NCBI GenBank assembly: GCA_016713535.1
Contig: JADJOY010000029.1
Coordinates: 62,001-126,000 of the forward strand
Direction of reading: 5' to 3'
Length of the DNA stretch: 64,000 bases
From: Deltaproteobacteria bacterium
GTDB taxonomy: Bacteria > JADJOY01
Part shown: positions 29,039 to 37,116 of the stretch, one piece after another
Numbering within the stretch: position 1 is the first letter of the stretch
Layout of the letters: the number at the start of each line of letters is the position of its first letter
Notes under the pieces: generated by a model
What the model saw: the letters and a program-made list of their open reading frames with translations, nothing else
Told to the model about the DNA's origin: nothing
Database searches by the model: none
Position numbers and translations under genes: made by a program

Positions 29039-29550
29039 AGCCGCCGTTTCCGCTGCCGTACTCGTCGTTCACGGTGAAAACGTCGCTCCCGGTTGGCGAG
29101 GTCGAGCGGCGCCTGCGGGCCGACACCGTGCCACCGCTGTCACGGGACGACCGGTCCCGCTTCGAGCGCGACTGGGTCCTTCGGTGGGTCGATGGCCGGG
29201 AGGTCTGGCCGAGATCGGACTTCGAGGGAACCATCGCCAGGCCCCAATTCGCGCTGCGGAGCCTCCGTTACGATCGAGGCCCTCGCCTCCCGGTTGCGTT
29301 CGGCGCGATGACGTCCGTTGAATCCGGCGCCGTGCTCGCTGTGACGGTCGAGCCGAATCCAACCTGGCCGATCTGGGTGATTGTCGGGGCGATGGGGGTG
29401 GTGATCGTCTCGGACGCGCTCGGTTCGTGTGTGCTCGGGTCTTTGCCGTTCTCGGTTTGGGCCTGGATTGCCATCGGACGCTTCATCGATGAGGTGCGCT
29501 GCGTTCGTCGCCGGCTCGAGCGCTTGCTGTCCGCGGAGTGGAAGGAATGA
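29035..29550 (+). CDS. Small membrane protein of unknown function
   Basis: 171 aa, not recognised. The soluble N-terminal two thirds include TSLPVGEVERRLRADT and a basic region; two hydrophobic helices follow (WPIWVIVGAMGVVIVSDALG, VLGSLPFSVWAWIAIGRF), then a charged C-terminus. Codon usage is less GC3-biased than in neighbours (TTT, TCG, ATT, GTT appear), hinting at acquisition. Coupled at both ends by ATGA overlaps, to the kinase upstream and the GNAT downstream. Confidence 0.6.
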   Translation: MKPPFPLPYSSFTVKTSLPVGEVERRLRADTVPPLSRDDRSRFERDWVLRWVDGREVWPRSDFEGTIARPQFALRSLRYDRGPRLPVAFGAMTSVESGAVLAVTVEPNPTWPIWVIVGAMGVVIVSDALGSCVLGSLPFSVWAWIAIGRFIDEVRCVRRRLERLLSAEWKE

Positions 29551-30329
29551 ACCTCTCCGCGGCGCGCGCGCGACTGGTGGAGGCCGAGCTCGCCGTCGCC
29601 CACTTCAACGCGCTGCGCACCTGCGCCGCCGGGGCCGAGGGCGCGATCCGGCGCGACGCCGTGGCCGGATTCGAGGTGCTGCTCGATCCGTCGCGGCCTT
29701 CGAACCCGTACTACAACCGGTCCGTGCCGGCGCATCCGGCGGCGCTCGCGGAGGAAGGGCTCGCGGCGCTACCGGCGGGAGTCGTCGCTGTCGAGACCGC
29801 ACCCGGCGAGCTCGACCCGGGTTGCGCCGATCGGCTCCTCGCACGCGGGTTCGGTCCCGCGTGGCAGCTCTGTTATCTCGCGGCCGACCCCCGCGGGCAC
29901 ACCGGCGCCGGGCTCGCCGGTCCCGCCGTGGTCCGGCTCGGCGCGAGCGATCGCGGGCGGTTCTTCGACCTCCTCGAGCTCGAGGGCGTGCCGTTCCCGT
30001 CCGAGCGCCGCGCCGCCAAGGCGGCGTACTACTGCACCGACACGTTCCGTTCGTACCTGGCGCTCGCCGAGCACGGCGAGCCGATGGCGTGGACCACGAT
30101 GTACGTGGGTGACGGCTTCGCGTTCCTCGGTAACTCGTTCACGCTTCCCGAACACCGGCGGAAGGGCGCGCACGCAGCGTTGCTCGCCGCGCGCCTCGCC
30201 GACGCCGCGGTGCTCGGGCTCGCGCTCGCGTTCACCGACGTCGAGCACGGCTCGCAGAGCCACGCCAACTGCGAGCGCGCCGGCTTTCGCACGCTCACCA
30301 TCCGCATCATCTGGTCGAAGCGCGCCTGA
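29547..30329 (+). CDS. GNAT-family N-acetyltransferase
   Basis: 260 aa. The C-terminal half is a GNAT fold: AWTTMYVGDGFAFLGNSFTL as beta strands 4-5, then the acetyl-CoA pyrophosphate loop HRRKGAHAALLAARLADA, and SHANCERAGFRTL near the end. The N-terminal half looks like a second, degenerate GNAT-like lobe (AGFEVLLDPSRPSNPYYNRS). The acceptor is unknown. The ATG at 29547 overlaps the preceding stop; an in-frame GTG lies 9 bp earlier. Last gene of the kinase operon. Confidence 0.78.
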   Translation: MNLSAARARLVEAELAVAHFNALRTCAAGAEGAIRRDAVAGFEVLLDPSRPSNPYYNRSVPAHPAALAEEGLAALPAGVVAVETAPGELDPGCADRLLARGFGPAWQLCYLAADPRGHTGAGLAGPAVVRLGASDRGRFFDLLELEGVPFPSERRAAKAAYYCTDTFRSYLALAEHGEPMAWTTMYVGDGFAFLGNSFTLPEHRRKGAHAALLAARLADAAVLGLALAFTDVEHGSQSHANCERAGFRTLTIRIIWSKRA

Positions 30330-30384
30330 CCCGCGACCCAGGGCGGGCATGGCATAGCCACGCTCGTCGTTCACCCCAGCAGGC

Positions 30385-31260
30385 TCACGTCCCCCTCGAC
30401 CAGGGGCCGGGGAAGCGCCACCGCTCGGGGTCGCGCGCCTGGCGGCGCTGGAGCGCGGCGATGCCGCTCTCGACCGAGGCCTTCACGCGGTCGCGAAGCT
30501 CGCGGCAGGCGTCGTCGTCTTGCCACGCGCCACGGTAGCGCCGCGTCGAGATCGGCCGCTGGAACTGGAAGTACAAGCGCTCGGGCCGCGGGATCGGCGT
30601 AGGTCCGATGCCGCGCACCAGCGGGAAGAGCATCTCGTCCACGGGCAGCCGGGTCTTCGCCAGGAGCTTCCCGAGCGGCGAGTCGAGCACCAGGTTGGCG
30701 TCCGCGACGATGTCCCAGGCATCCTCGGCGCCCACCGCGGCGAACGGCACGATCGGCACGCCGTGGCGGATCGCCATGCGCGCGAAGCCCAGGCGGTCCT
30801 TCCAAAGGAGCTGGTAGCGCTCGCCGCGGCGCTTCGCGACCTCGCGCCCCCCACCGGGGAAGACGAGCACGAACTCGCCCGCCTCGAAGAGCCGGGCGCA
30901 GCTCTCGCGCGTGCCCTCGACCGCGCCGAAGCGGGTCAAGAAGTCACGCCACACGGGGATCTTGAAGTGGGCGTAGTGGCCGAGCGAGCGCGGCAGGAGG
31001 TGGCGCTCCTCCCAGATCCGCAGGAAGAGCAGCGGCAGGTCGTAGACGCCGAGGATGGTGTGGTTGCCGACCAGAAGCGCCGGGCCCCTCGCGGGAACGT
31101 GATCGAGACCGAGCGCGAGCGGGTTCGTGTACCAGACCAGGGGCTGGAAGAGCTTCGAGAGGGCGCCGATCTCGCGCGCCGAAGGCAGCTTCCACCGTGC
31201 AGCGCCGTCGTCGTCCGGCGTCGCGGCGCCCGGCTTCGACCGTCGAGCTCGCGGCGCCAT
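30385..31260 (-). CDS. Lysophospholipid acyltransferase-family protein
   Basis: 291 aa, LPLAT superfamily (PlsC/DGAT-like), probably transferring acyl chains onto a glycerolipid at the inner membrane. Seen: ALLVGNHTILGVYDLPLLF (acceptor-binding His region), TRFGAVEGTRESCARL, FVLVFPGGGREVAKRRGERY and GVPIVPFAAVGAEDAWDI, the block set of the subgroup annotated lysophospholipid acyltransferase family protein. The classical HX4D spacing is altered, as in that subgroup. It starts 5 bp after the lytic transglycosylase stop, so the two are probably cotranscribed. Confidence 0.83.
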   Translation of the reverse strand: MAPRARRSKPGAATPDDDGAARWKLPSAREIGALSKLFQPLVWYTNPLALGLDHVPARGPALLVGNHTILGVYDLPLLFLRIWEERHLLPRSLGHYAHFKIPVWRDFLTRFGAVEGTRESCARLFEAGEFVLVFPGGGREVAKRRGERYQLLWKDRLGFARMAIRHGVPIVPFAAVGAEDAWDIVADANLVLDSPLGKLLAKTRLPVDEMLFPLVRGIGPTPIPRPERLYFQFQRPISTRRYRGAWQDDDACRELRDRVKASVESGIAALQRRQARDPERWRFPGPWSRGT

Positions 31261-31265
31261 CGTGG

Positions 31266-33419
31266 TCACACCGCTCCCAGGTAGAGCTCGCGGTAGTGGA
31301 GCCAGTCGCGGATCACGTTGCGCACGTAGTTGCGGGTCTCGGCATACGGGATCGTCTCGGCGAACGCGGCGCCCTTGAGGCTCGGGTCGCGTGCGGTCCA
31401 GCGGTCGACGGCGTCCTCGCCCGCGTTGTAGCTGGCGACGGCGCGCTCGACGTCGTCGTGGTAGCGGGTGAGAAGGCTCGCCAGGTAGTGACAGCCGAGT
31501 GTCAGGTTGATGCGCGGCTGGAAGAGGTCGCCGAGCTCGAAGTCGGTGAATCCCACCTCGGTCGCGAGCCGCCGCGCCGTGGGCGGGATGATCTGCATCA
31601 GGCCCCGGGCGTCGGCGGGCGAGTGGGCGCGCGGGTCGAAGAGGCTCTCGTTGCGGATCAGCGCCGCCGCGAGCAGCGGGTCGAGCCCCTCCGCGGCGGC
31701 CAGCCGCCGCAGGTGGTGCGGATAGGGCAGTGGGTAGAGGAAGCGCTCGAACGGGTTGCCGGCGAGCAGCGCGTGGCCTTCGCCGTCGAGCCCGCCGGCG
31801 CGCGCCTTCTGCGCCGCCTTGAGAGCGCGGTTGGCGGAGCCGATCGAGGCGTAGAAGCGCGCCATCCAGATCCGCGTGGCGTCGTCGAGCGAGGCGCCGC
31901 TCTCGGCGGCGCGCAGCTCGTCGAGGGCGAGGTCGTCGAGCATCGCGTCGGCGAGCCACCGCGCCCGCACCAGGTGCTCGCCGACGTCGCCGCCGGTGAG
32001 CGGTGGATCGCCGACGCCGAGACCGTCGAGGGCCGCGAGCGGAGTGAGGGCGCGCCACGCGGGGCTCGCGGTGTCGTCCGCCGCCAGCGGCGCGGGGGCG
32101 GGGATCGAGCCGTTCACGCCGAGTGCCGCGAGCCGGCCGTAGTAGCCGTTGGGGTCCTCGCCGGCGAGCGCATCGAAGATCTGGCTCGCGCGCCCCGCCT
32201 GGCCTGCGGCGGCGAGGGCGCGCGCTTGCCAGTAGCGGATGCGTCGCCCCACCTCGGGAGCGCGCGCGAGCGCGCGGGTCTGCTCGAAGGTCGCGAGGTG
32301 CTTGGCGGGCGGGTCGTGGCGGTACGAGATCCAGGTCCAGCGCCACAACGCGTCGGCGGTACGGTCCGCGCGCGGGTACTCCTTCACCACGCGCTGGTAG
32401 AGGGTCACGGCGCCGGCCCACGCGTGCGCCTCCTCCTGGATGCGCGCGCGCATGTAGAGGATCTCGTCGCCCAGCGACGCGGGCGGCGAGAGCGCCTCGA
32501 GCTGATCGAGGACCGCGATGGTCTCGCGGTTCTTGCCACGGTTCCAGAGCGCCTGCGCGAGCGTGAAGGCCGCGGTCGTGCCAGCCTGGCTGCGCGGGCT
32601 CGCGCGCACCACCGCGCGCAGCATCTCCTCGCGGTCGTCGGGTCGCCCGGCGCGCTTCAGTAGCCCGGCGAGCTCGAGCTGGGCATCGAGCGCGTCGGGC
32701 GAGCCGGCGTTGTCACGCACGGTGCGCTCGAGCAGCGCGACCGCGGCCGTGACCTCACCTTCCTTGGCGAGACGCTTGGCCTCGGCGACGGCCCCGTCGA
32801 GCGACGGCCGCGGCACCAGCTCGGGGTGGGCGGCGTCGAGGGCGGCGAGGCGTGCGCGCGCCTCGCGGTCGGCGTCCTCGAGCGGCCACTCGTCGCGCAG
32901 CTCGAGGAGATAGCGACGCGCGTCGCCCGCGCGCTCGGAGCGCTCGAGGCACTCCGCGAGGCGTAGCGTGGCGTTGGCGCTCACGGTCGCCGAGCGTGAA
33001 CGCTCGCGCGCGAGCGCGAAGAGCACCGCCGCCTGGTTGCAGTCGCCGGCGCGGCGGCGCAGGTTGCCGAGCTCGAGAGCGGCGTCCGCGGTGAGCAAGC
33101 TCGTGGGGTAGATCCTGAGCAGCGTCTCGAGGGTGGTCGTGGCGACCGCATCGTCGCCGAGCCCGGCCTGGGCGCGTGCGAGGTAGAGGTGGGCGTAGTC
33201 GCCGAGCTGGTTGCGCTCGGCGGCCACCGGCGCGAGCTGGGCGACGGCACTCGCGTGCTCGCCCCCGCGCTCGGCGCGAAGGCCGGCGGCGAGCCGCGCG
33301 AGCGAGGTCGCGCTCGGCGCGGGTGCGGGCGCCTGCGCTCGCGCCAGCGAGGCGATCGCGAGCGGCAACGCCACGAACAGGCCGAGTTTCACGCGGGCGC
33401 CGCGTCCGATTGGCGACAT
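31266..33419 (-). CDS. slt: Soluble lytic murein transglycosylase (Slt-type)
   Basis: 717-aa periplasmic enzyme that cleaves the MurNAc-GlcNAc bond to form 1,6-anhydro-muropeptides. A signal peptide (KLGLFVALPLAIASLARAQA) is followed by a long TPR/superhelical region (about 30-500) like the Slt70 ring. The C-terminal SLT domain has IRNESLFDPRAHSPADARGL (catalytic Glu), MQIIPPTARRLA, CHYLASLL and ASYNAGEDAVDRW. The ATG at 33419 is preferred to an upstream TTG. Its products would feed AmgK/MurU-type recycling, whose genes are also in this window. Confidence 0.92.
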   Translation of the reverse strand: MSPIGRGARVKLGLFVALPLAIASLARAQAPAPAPSATSLARLAAGLRAERGGEHASAVAQLAPVAAERNQLGDYAHLYLARAQAGLGDDAVATTTLETLLRIYPTSLLTADAALELGNLRRRAGDCNQAAVLFALARERSRSATVSANATLRLAECLERSERAGDARRYLLELRDEWPLEDADREARARLAALDAAHPELVPRPSLDGAVAEAKRLAKEGEVTAAVALLERTVRDNAGSPDALDAQLELAGLLKRAGRPDDREEMLRAVVRASPRSQAGTTAAFTLAQALWNRGKNRETIAVLDQLEALSPPASLGDEILYMRARIQEEAHAWAGAVTLYQRVVKEYPRADRTADALWRWTWISYRHDPPAKHLATFEQTRALARAPEVGRRIRYWQARALAAAGQAGRASQIFDALAGEDPNGYYGRLAALGVNGSIPAPAPLAADDTASPAWRALTPLAALDGLGVGDPPLTGGDVGEHLVRARWLADAMLDDLALDELRAAESGASLDDATRIWMARFYASIGSANRALKAAQKARAGGLDGEGHALLAGNPFERFLYPLPYPHHLRRLAAAEGLDPLLAAALIRNESLFDPRAHSPADARGLMQIIPPTARRLATEVGFTDFELGDLFQPRINLTLGCHYLASLLTRYHDDVERAVASYNAGEDAVDRWTARDPSLKGAAFAETIPYAETRNYVRNVIRDWLHYRELYLGAV

Positions 33420-33503
33420 GCGCGCGAACTTGGCGTCCGGGGCGGGCGATGACAAGGGGCCTCGCGCGGACCGCGCGAGCCGCGCGGCGTGACCCGGCCG
33501 GGC

Positions 33504-34244
33504 TCAGAAGCGCAGCGTGAGCGCGAGCCCGGTGGTGGGCTCGGGGCGCGGCGCGGGGCCGCACGAGTCGGGCACGCCGTCATGGGTGATCGGTGTCACC
33601 TCCGGCGGAGCGACCCAGCGATGGAAGGCTTCGATGCCGTCCGCGAGGACGATGCCGACGTCACGCCACGTCGACGCGGGCTGCTCGATCAGGTACTGGC
33701 GAAGCTGGTAGCGCGCCTCGCCGAACAGCGAGCCCGCCGTCGAGGTGATCGCCAGGTCGATCGCGGACGGCTGCTCCACCCACCCCTCGAACAGGTACTC
33801 CCACGCCACCGAGGCGACCGAGCTGTACGCGAAGCCGGCCCACGGCGAGTAGGAGCGGTTGCGGACCAGCAGATAGATCTCGGCGCCCATCTCGGGATGG
33901 AAGATGTAGTTGATCAGCCCGTTGTCGCCGTCGCTGAAGGTGGGCGGGTTCGTGAACGCCGAGACGAAGTTGTCGATCGACGGGGGCGAGGTGTTCGAGA
34001 ACTCGGGGTTGATCATGGTGCCGCCCAGCACGACGACGAAGGCCGCGATCGTCTCGATCGTCGGCACCCACAGGTTGTCGCGCTCCGGGGGGTACGGTGC
34101 GGTCAGCCAGTCCGCCGCCGGTGTCGGTGACGGCGCGCTCTGGGTCGCGGCTGCGCCCTCGTCGGGGACGACGACCTCCGCCGCGGCGCCGCCGCGCGCG
34201 AGCAGCACCAGCGTCACGAGGGTGGCGATCCGCGCGCGGCTCAC
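33504..34244 (-). CDS. DUF3943-family protein
   Basis: 246 aa with an N-terminal signal peptide (ATLVTLVLLARGGAAA). The body matches DUF3943 features: IFHPEMGAEIYLLVRNRSYS, SSVASVAWEYLFEGW, SAIDLAITSTAGSLFGEA. DUF3943 proteins are predicted outer-membrane-associated, with no known activity. The GTG start overlaps the stop of the SGNH hydrolase gene (GTGA), so it is the third gene of a coupled trio. Confidence 0.75.
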   Translation of the reverse strand: MSRARIATLVTLVLLARGGAAAEVVVPDEGAAATQSAPSPTPAADWLTAPYPPERDNLWVPTIETIAAFVVVLGGTMINPEFSNTSPPSIDNFVSAFTNPPTFSDGDNGLINYIFHPEMGAEIYLLVRNRSYSPWAGFAYSSVASVAWEYLFEGWVEQPSAIDLAITSTAGSLFGEARYQLRQYLIEQPASTWRDVGIVLADGIEAFHRWVAPPEVTPITHDGVPDSCGPAPRPEPTTGLALTLRF

Positions 34245-35461
34245 GGCGACGCGGCCCGTCGAGCGCGGCGCTGGGCCGCGCGCTCGACCTCGCGCTGGAT
34301 CGGGGCCGCGAGCGCCGCCGCGAGGAGCTCGTGGCCGAGCGGCGTGGGGTGGAAGTCGGCGTCACCCAGGTAGAGGTCGCGCGCCGGCACACCCCGTCTC
34401 GCGGCCTCCTCGCGGATCGCCGTGCGCGGCTCCACGAACGGCACGTCGGGGTGCGACTCGGCGAAGGAGGCGAGGAACGAATGCATCGAGCCAGGGTCGC
34501 CGCGGTCGAGGTGCTCGAGGTTCGGGATCTCGACGATCACGAGCGGCACGCCGCGCTCGCGGGCCACCTCGGCGATCGCCTCCAGCAGCACGAAGCCATA
34601 CCGGAAGCGGCGGCAGATCTCCAGGTGTGGGTCGAAGAACGGCACGGCTCGCTCGAGCCCACGTGCGGCGGTCGCGAGCGCGCCGCCGCGCTCGCGGGCC
34701 CGTTCGAGCGCGGGCAGCAGCACGTCGTAGCGGAGCAGGTCGCGGCGAAAGCGCAGCTCGGCGACCAGCGACGAGCGGGTCCTGAGCCACCGCTCGAGGC
34801 GCTCCGGAAAGAGCCAGAACGAGGGCACGACCTCGTCCGACGACTCGGGTGACGTGCACGCCTCCGGGAAGCGCTGCTGGTAGCGGTACTGGTTGAGCCC
34901 CATGTCGGAGACGTCGTTCGAGTAGGCCGCGTAGATCAAGAGGTCGGGTGCGAAGAGCGGCAGCGCGACCTCGCGGGCCGCCGCCTCGATCTCCGTGAGC
35001 TGATACCCCGACACGCCGAGGTTGGTCACGTCGATCGAGCCGAGCGGGGCGGGCGCCGTCAGCCGGCGCTCGAGGACGGCCGGCCAGGCCTGATCCCACG
35101 CCACGTGGGTGCCGTAGGTCATGCTGTCGCCGATCACCGCGACACCGAACGTGCTCGGGGGCCTGGGCAGCATGGGCTCCGCATCGTGGAAGCCCCACGA
35201 GTTCACGGTCGCCCCCTCGATCTCACCGAAGCCGGGCACCTGCACGTAGTCGAGGCCTGGCTTCAAGCTGCGGGTGCGGCCGTTCACGGGCAGCCCGTGG
35301 CGTCGCTGGTGGGGCGCGAGCACGCCCGGCCGCTCGGCGGCGGCGAGGCGACGCAGGTGGAGCTCGGCGGCGAGCGCCAGCGGCGCGAGCGTGGCGCACG
35401 CGGTCAGGGCGGCGAACGCGAGCCGCCGCGGCAGGCTGGGACGCGCGGACGGCTTCGTCAT
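34241..35461 (-). CDS. SGNH/GDSL-family hydrolase, membrane-anchored
   Basis: 406 aa. The N-terminal hydrophobic segment AFAALTACATLAPLALAAEL is probably an anchor or signal. The SGNH blocks are present: VAVIGDSMTYGT (block I Ser), VTNLGVSGYQ (Gly), YAAYSNDVSD (Asn) and DADFHPTPLGH (Asp and His of the dyad). Likely an O-acyl esterase or transferase on a surface glycan or lipid; the substrate is not predictable. The ATG at 35461 overlaps the upstream stop (ATGA), and its stop overlaps the DUF3943 start. Confidence 0.85.
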   Translation of the reverse strand: MTKPSARPSLPRRLAFAALTACATLAPLALAAELHLRRLAAAERPGVLAPHQRRHGLPVNGRTRSLKPGLDYVQVPGFGEIEGATVNSWGFHDAEPMLPRPPSTFGVAVIGDSMTYGTHVAWDQAWPAVLERRLTAPAPLGSIDVTNLGVSGYQLTEIEAAAREVALPLFAPDLLIYAAYSNDVSDMGLNQYRYQQRFPEACTSPESSDEVVPSFWLFPERLERWLRTRSSLVAELRFRRDLLRYDVLLPALERARERGGALATAARGLERAVPFFDPHLEICRRFRYGFVLLEAIAEVARERGVPLVIVEIPNLEHLDRGDPGSMHSFLASFAESHPDVPFVEPRTAIREEAARRGVPARDLYLGDADFHPTPLGHELLAAALAAPIQREVERAAQRRARRAASP

Positions 35462-36999
35462 GGGGACTCGAGGCACAGCTCGGGCGGGAAGAGTGCCGCG
35501 TTCGCGCGGTAGACATCACGCAGCGCGCAGCGGACGTCGCGATCGAAGGCGCTCCACACGACGAAGTCGCCGACCTCGCTGGTGTCGTGAGTGGCGCCGG
35601 CTCGTGACAGCGCGGCCTCCACCGCCCCTCGAACCGGCGAGACGTCCGAGAGCACCACCGCGGCGTGCGGCGACGCGAACACCTCGCGCTCGTGGTCGGG
35701 ATAGCGGCTCGGCAGCTCACCGGCGGCGACGATCGCCTCGCGGCTCACGAAGGTGAGCGGCCACTTGAGGGCATCGTCGGTGTAGACCCGGTCGATGCCG
35801 CGCGCGCGCAGGTGCGCCACGAGCCGCGTGACGACGTCGTCGTGGACCGAATCGATGGTGCGGGCGCACGTGTAGGCCGAGCCGGCGAGGAAGAGCGCCG
35901 CGGCCGGCCACGCGAGCGCGCGCGGCGCGCGCGCCAGGACCGAGCCCCACGCGAGGAAGAGGAACGGCAACGCGTAGAGCCAGTACTTGCTGCCGTCGCG
36001 GCTCGAGGCCGCGATCGCGAGCCCGACCAGCGGCGGCACCGCGAGCGCCGCGCGCCTGAACCCGCGGGACGCCTCGGGCGCGACGTCGCCCCGGCGCAGC
36101 GCGCGGGCCGCGAACGCGAGATACGACACCGCGAGCAGCCCGGCCATCCCCGCGTCGAGCGCGCCGCCCGTCCGCGGAAGCTCGCTCGCGAAGCCGAGCC
36201 CGCGCGCGAGTCCCGCGGTGAAGGTGGCGCCCAGGCGCGCCGCGCTCGCGGCGATCCGCCCGTCCGCGCCGGCGCCGGGCGCGGGACCGATCACGAACGC
36301 GAGCGTCGGGCCCCACAGCGCGCGCGTCGCGAGCGCGCCGAGCGCGAGCGCGGCGGTGCCCGCCGCGAGGCGCCGCGGCGCGACCGCCCGCCGGCCGAGC
36401 GCGAGCGGCAGTGCGGGGGCCGCGATCACCAGCGCCATCGGGTTGAGCCATCCGCACACCGGAAGCACGGCGCCGAGGAGCGCGGCGCTCACGACGCCAG
36501 GCGCGCCGCTCGCGGCCAGCGAGTCGCTCCACGCGATCAGCGCCAGGCCGAGGGCGAGGCCGACGTTGTGGGTGTTGACCCACACGGTCGCGCGCCACAG
36601 CTCGGGTGGCGGCAGCGCCACGGACAGCGCGGCGAGGAGCGCCACGGGCTCGCCGAACCCCCGCGCGGCGAGGTGATGGAAGAGCAGCACCATCGCCACG
36701 GTGATCGCGACGGTCGCGAGCGCGAGCCAGCGCTCGTCGGCGCCGAAGAGCGCGAAGAAGGGCAGCGCCAGGTAGGCCTGCACCAGCTCGCCGGCGTTGC
36801 CGGGGCGGCCGTAGCACTCGAGGATCGGCCGGGCCTCGGCGAGCGCGTGCAGCGCGACCACGCCCGGCACGAGCTCGTCCGAGTAGAGGTTGTGGTGCGC
36901 GACGTACGGCAGGCGCAGCACGAGCGTCGCGCCGACGATCGCCGCGCGCGTGCCAGTTCGCGTTCGCAGGAAGCAGCGGCCGGTGGGACTCGTCGTCAT
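35458..36999 (-). CDS. Polytopic membrane protein, possible GT-C glycosyltransferase
   Basis: 513 aa with about 9-11 hydrophobic segments. The first lumenal loop carries HNLYSDELVPG, resembling the acidic D-E motif of GT39/GT-C dolichyl- or polyprenyl-phosphate-sugar transferases; the soluble C-terminal ~110 residues (RGIDRVYTDDALKWPL) look like the periplasmic tail of such enzymes. The assignment is by layout and motif only. It heads the coupled trio with the SGNH hydrolase and DUF3943 gene and is divergent from the PQQ lipoprotein. Confidence 0.65.
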   Translation of the reverse strand: MTTSPTGRCFLRTRTGTRAAIVGATLVLRLPYVAHHNLYSDELVPGVVALHALAEARPILECYGRPGNAGELVQAYLALPFFALFGADERWLALATVAITVAMVLLFHHLAARGFGEPVALLAALSVALPPPELWRATVWVNTHNVGLALGLALIAWSDSLAASGAPGVVSAALLGAVLPVCGWLNPMALVIAAPALPLALGRRAVAPRRLAAGTAALALGALATRALWGPTLAFVIGPAPGAGADGRIAASAARLGATFTAGLARGLGFASELPRTGGALDAGMAGLLAVSYLAFAARALRRGDVAPEASRGFRRAALAVPPLVGLAIAASSRDGSKYWLYALPFLFLAWGSVLARAPRALAWPAAALFLAGSAYTCARTIDSVHDDVVTRLVAHLRARGIDRVYTDDALKWPLTFVSREAIVAAGELPSRYPDHEREVFASPHAAVVLSDVSPVRGAVEAALSRAGATHDTSEVGDFVVWSAFDRDVRCALRDVYRANAALFPPELCLESP

Positions 37000-37030
37000 G
37001 GTGGGAGGGGGCGCGAGCGCGGCGGCGACT

Positions 37031-37078
37031 TTACCCGAGCCCCCGTCGTTCGATGGCACGCGAAAGCGGCCCTCGGGT
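37031..37078. promoter_or_regulatory. Spaced inverted repeat in a divergent promoter region
   Basis: TACCCGAG (37031-37038) and CTCGGGTA (37071-37078) are perfect inverted 8-mers 40 bp apart in the 117-bp gap between divergent starts (36999 and 37117). They may be operator half-sites for a regulator of both transcripts, or chance in GC-rich sequence. Confidence 0.35.
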
Positions 37079-37116
37079 AGGATCCGGCGCTCGATCGCAG
37101 CACGGCCGGAGGGGAC

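Noticed and set aside
37045-37060. TGGCACG upstream of the PQQ gene as a sigma-54 promoter
   Set aside because: The following GC is one base off the required spacing and the -12 TTGC is missing.
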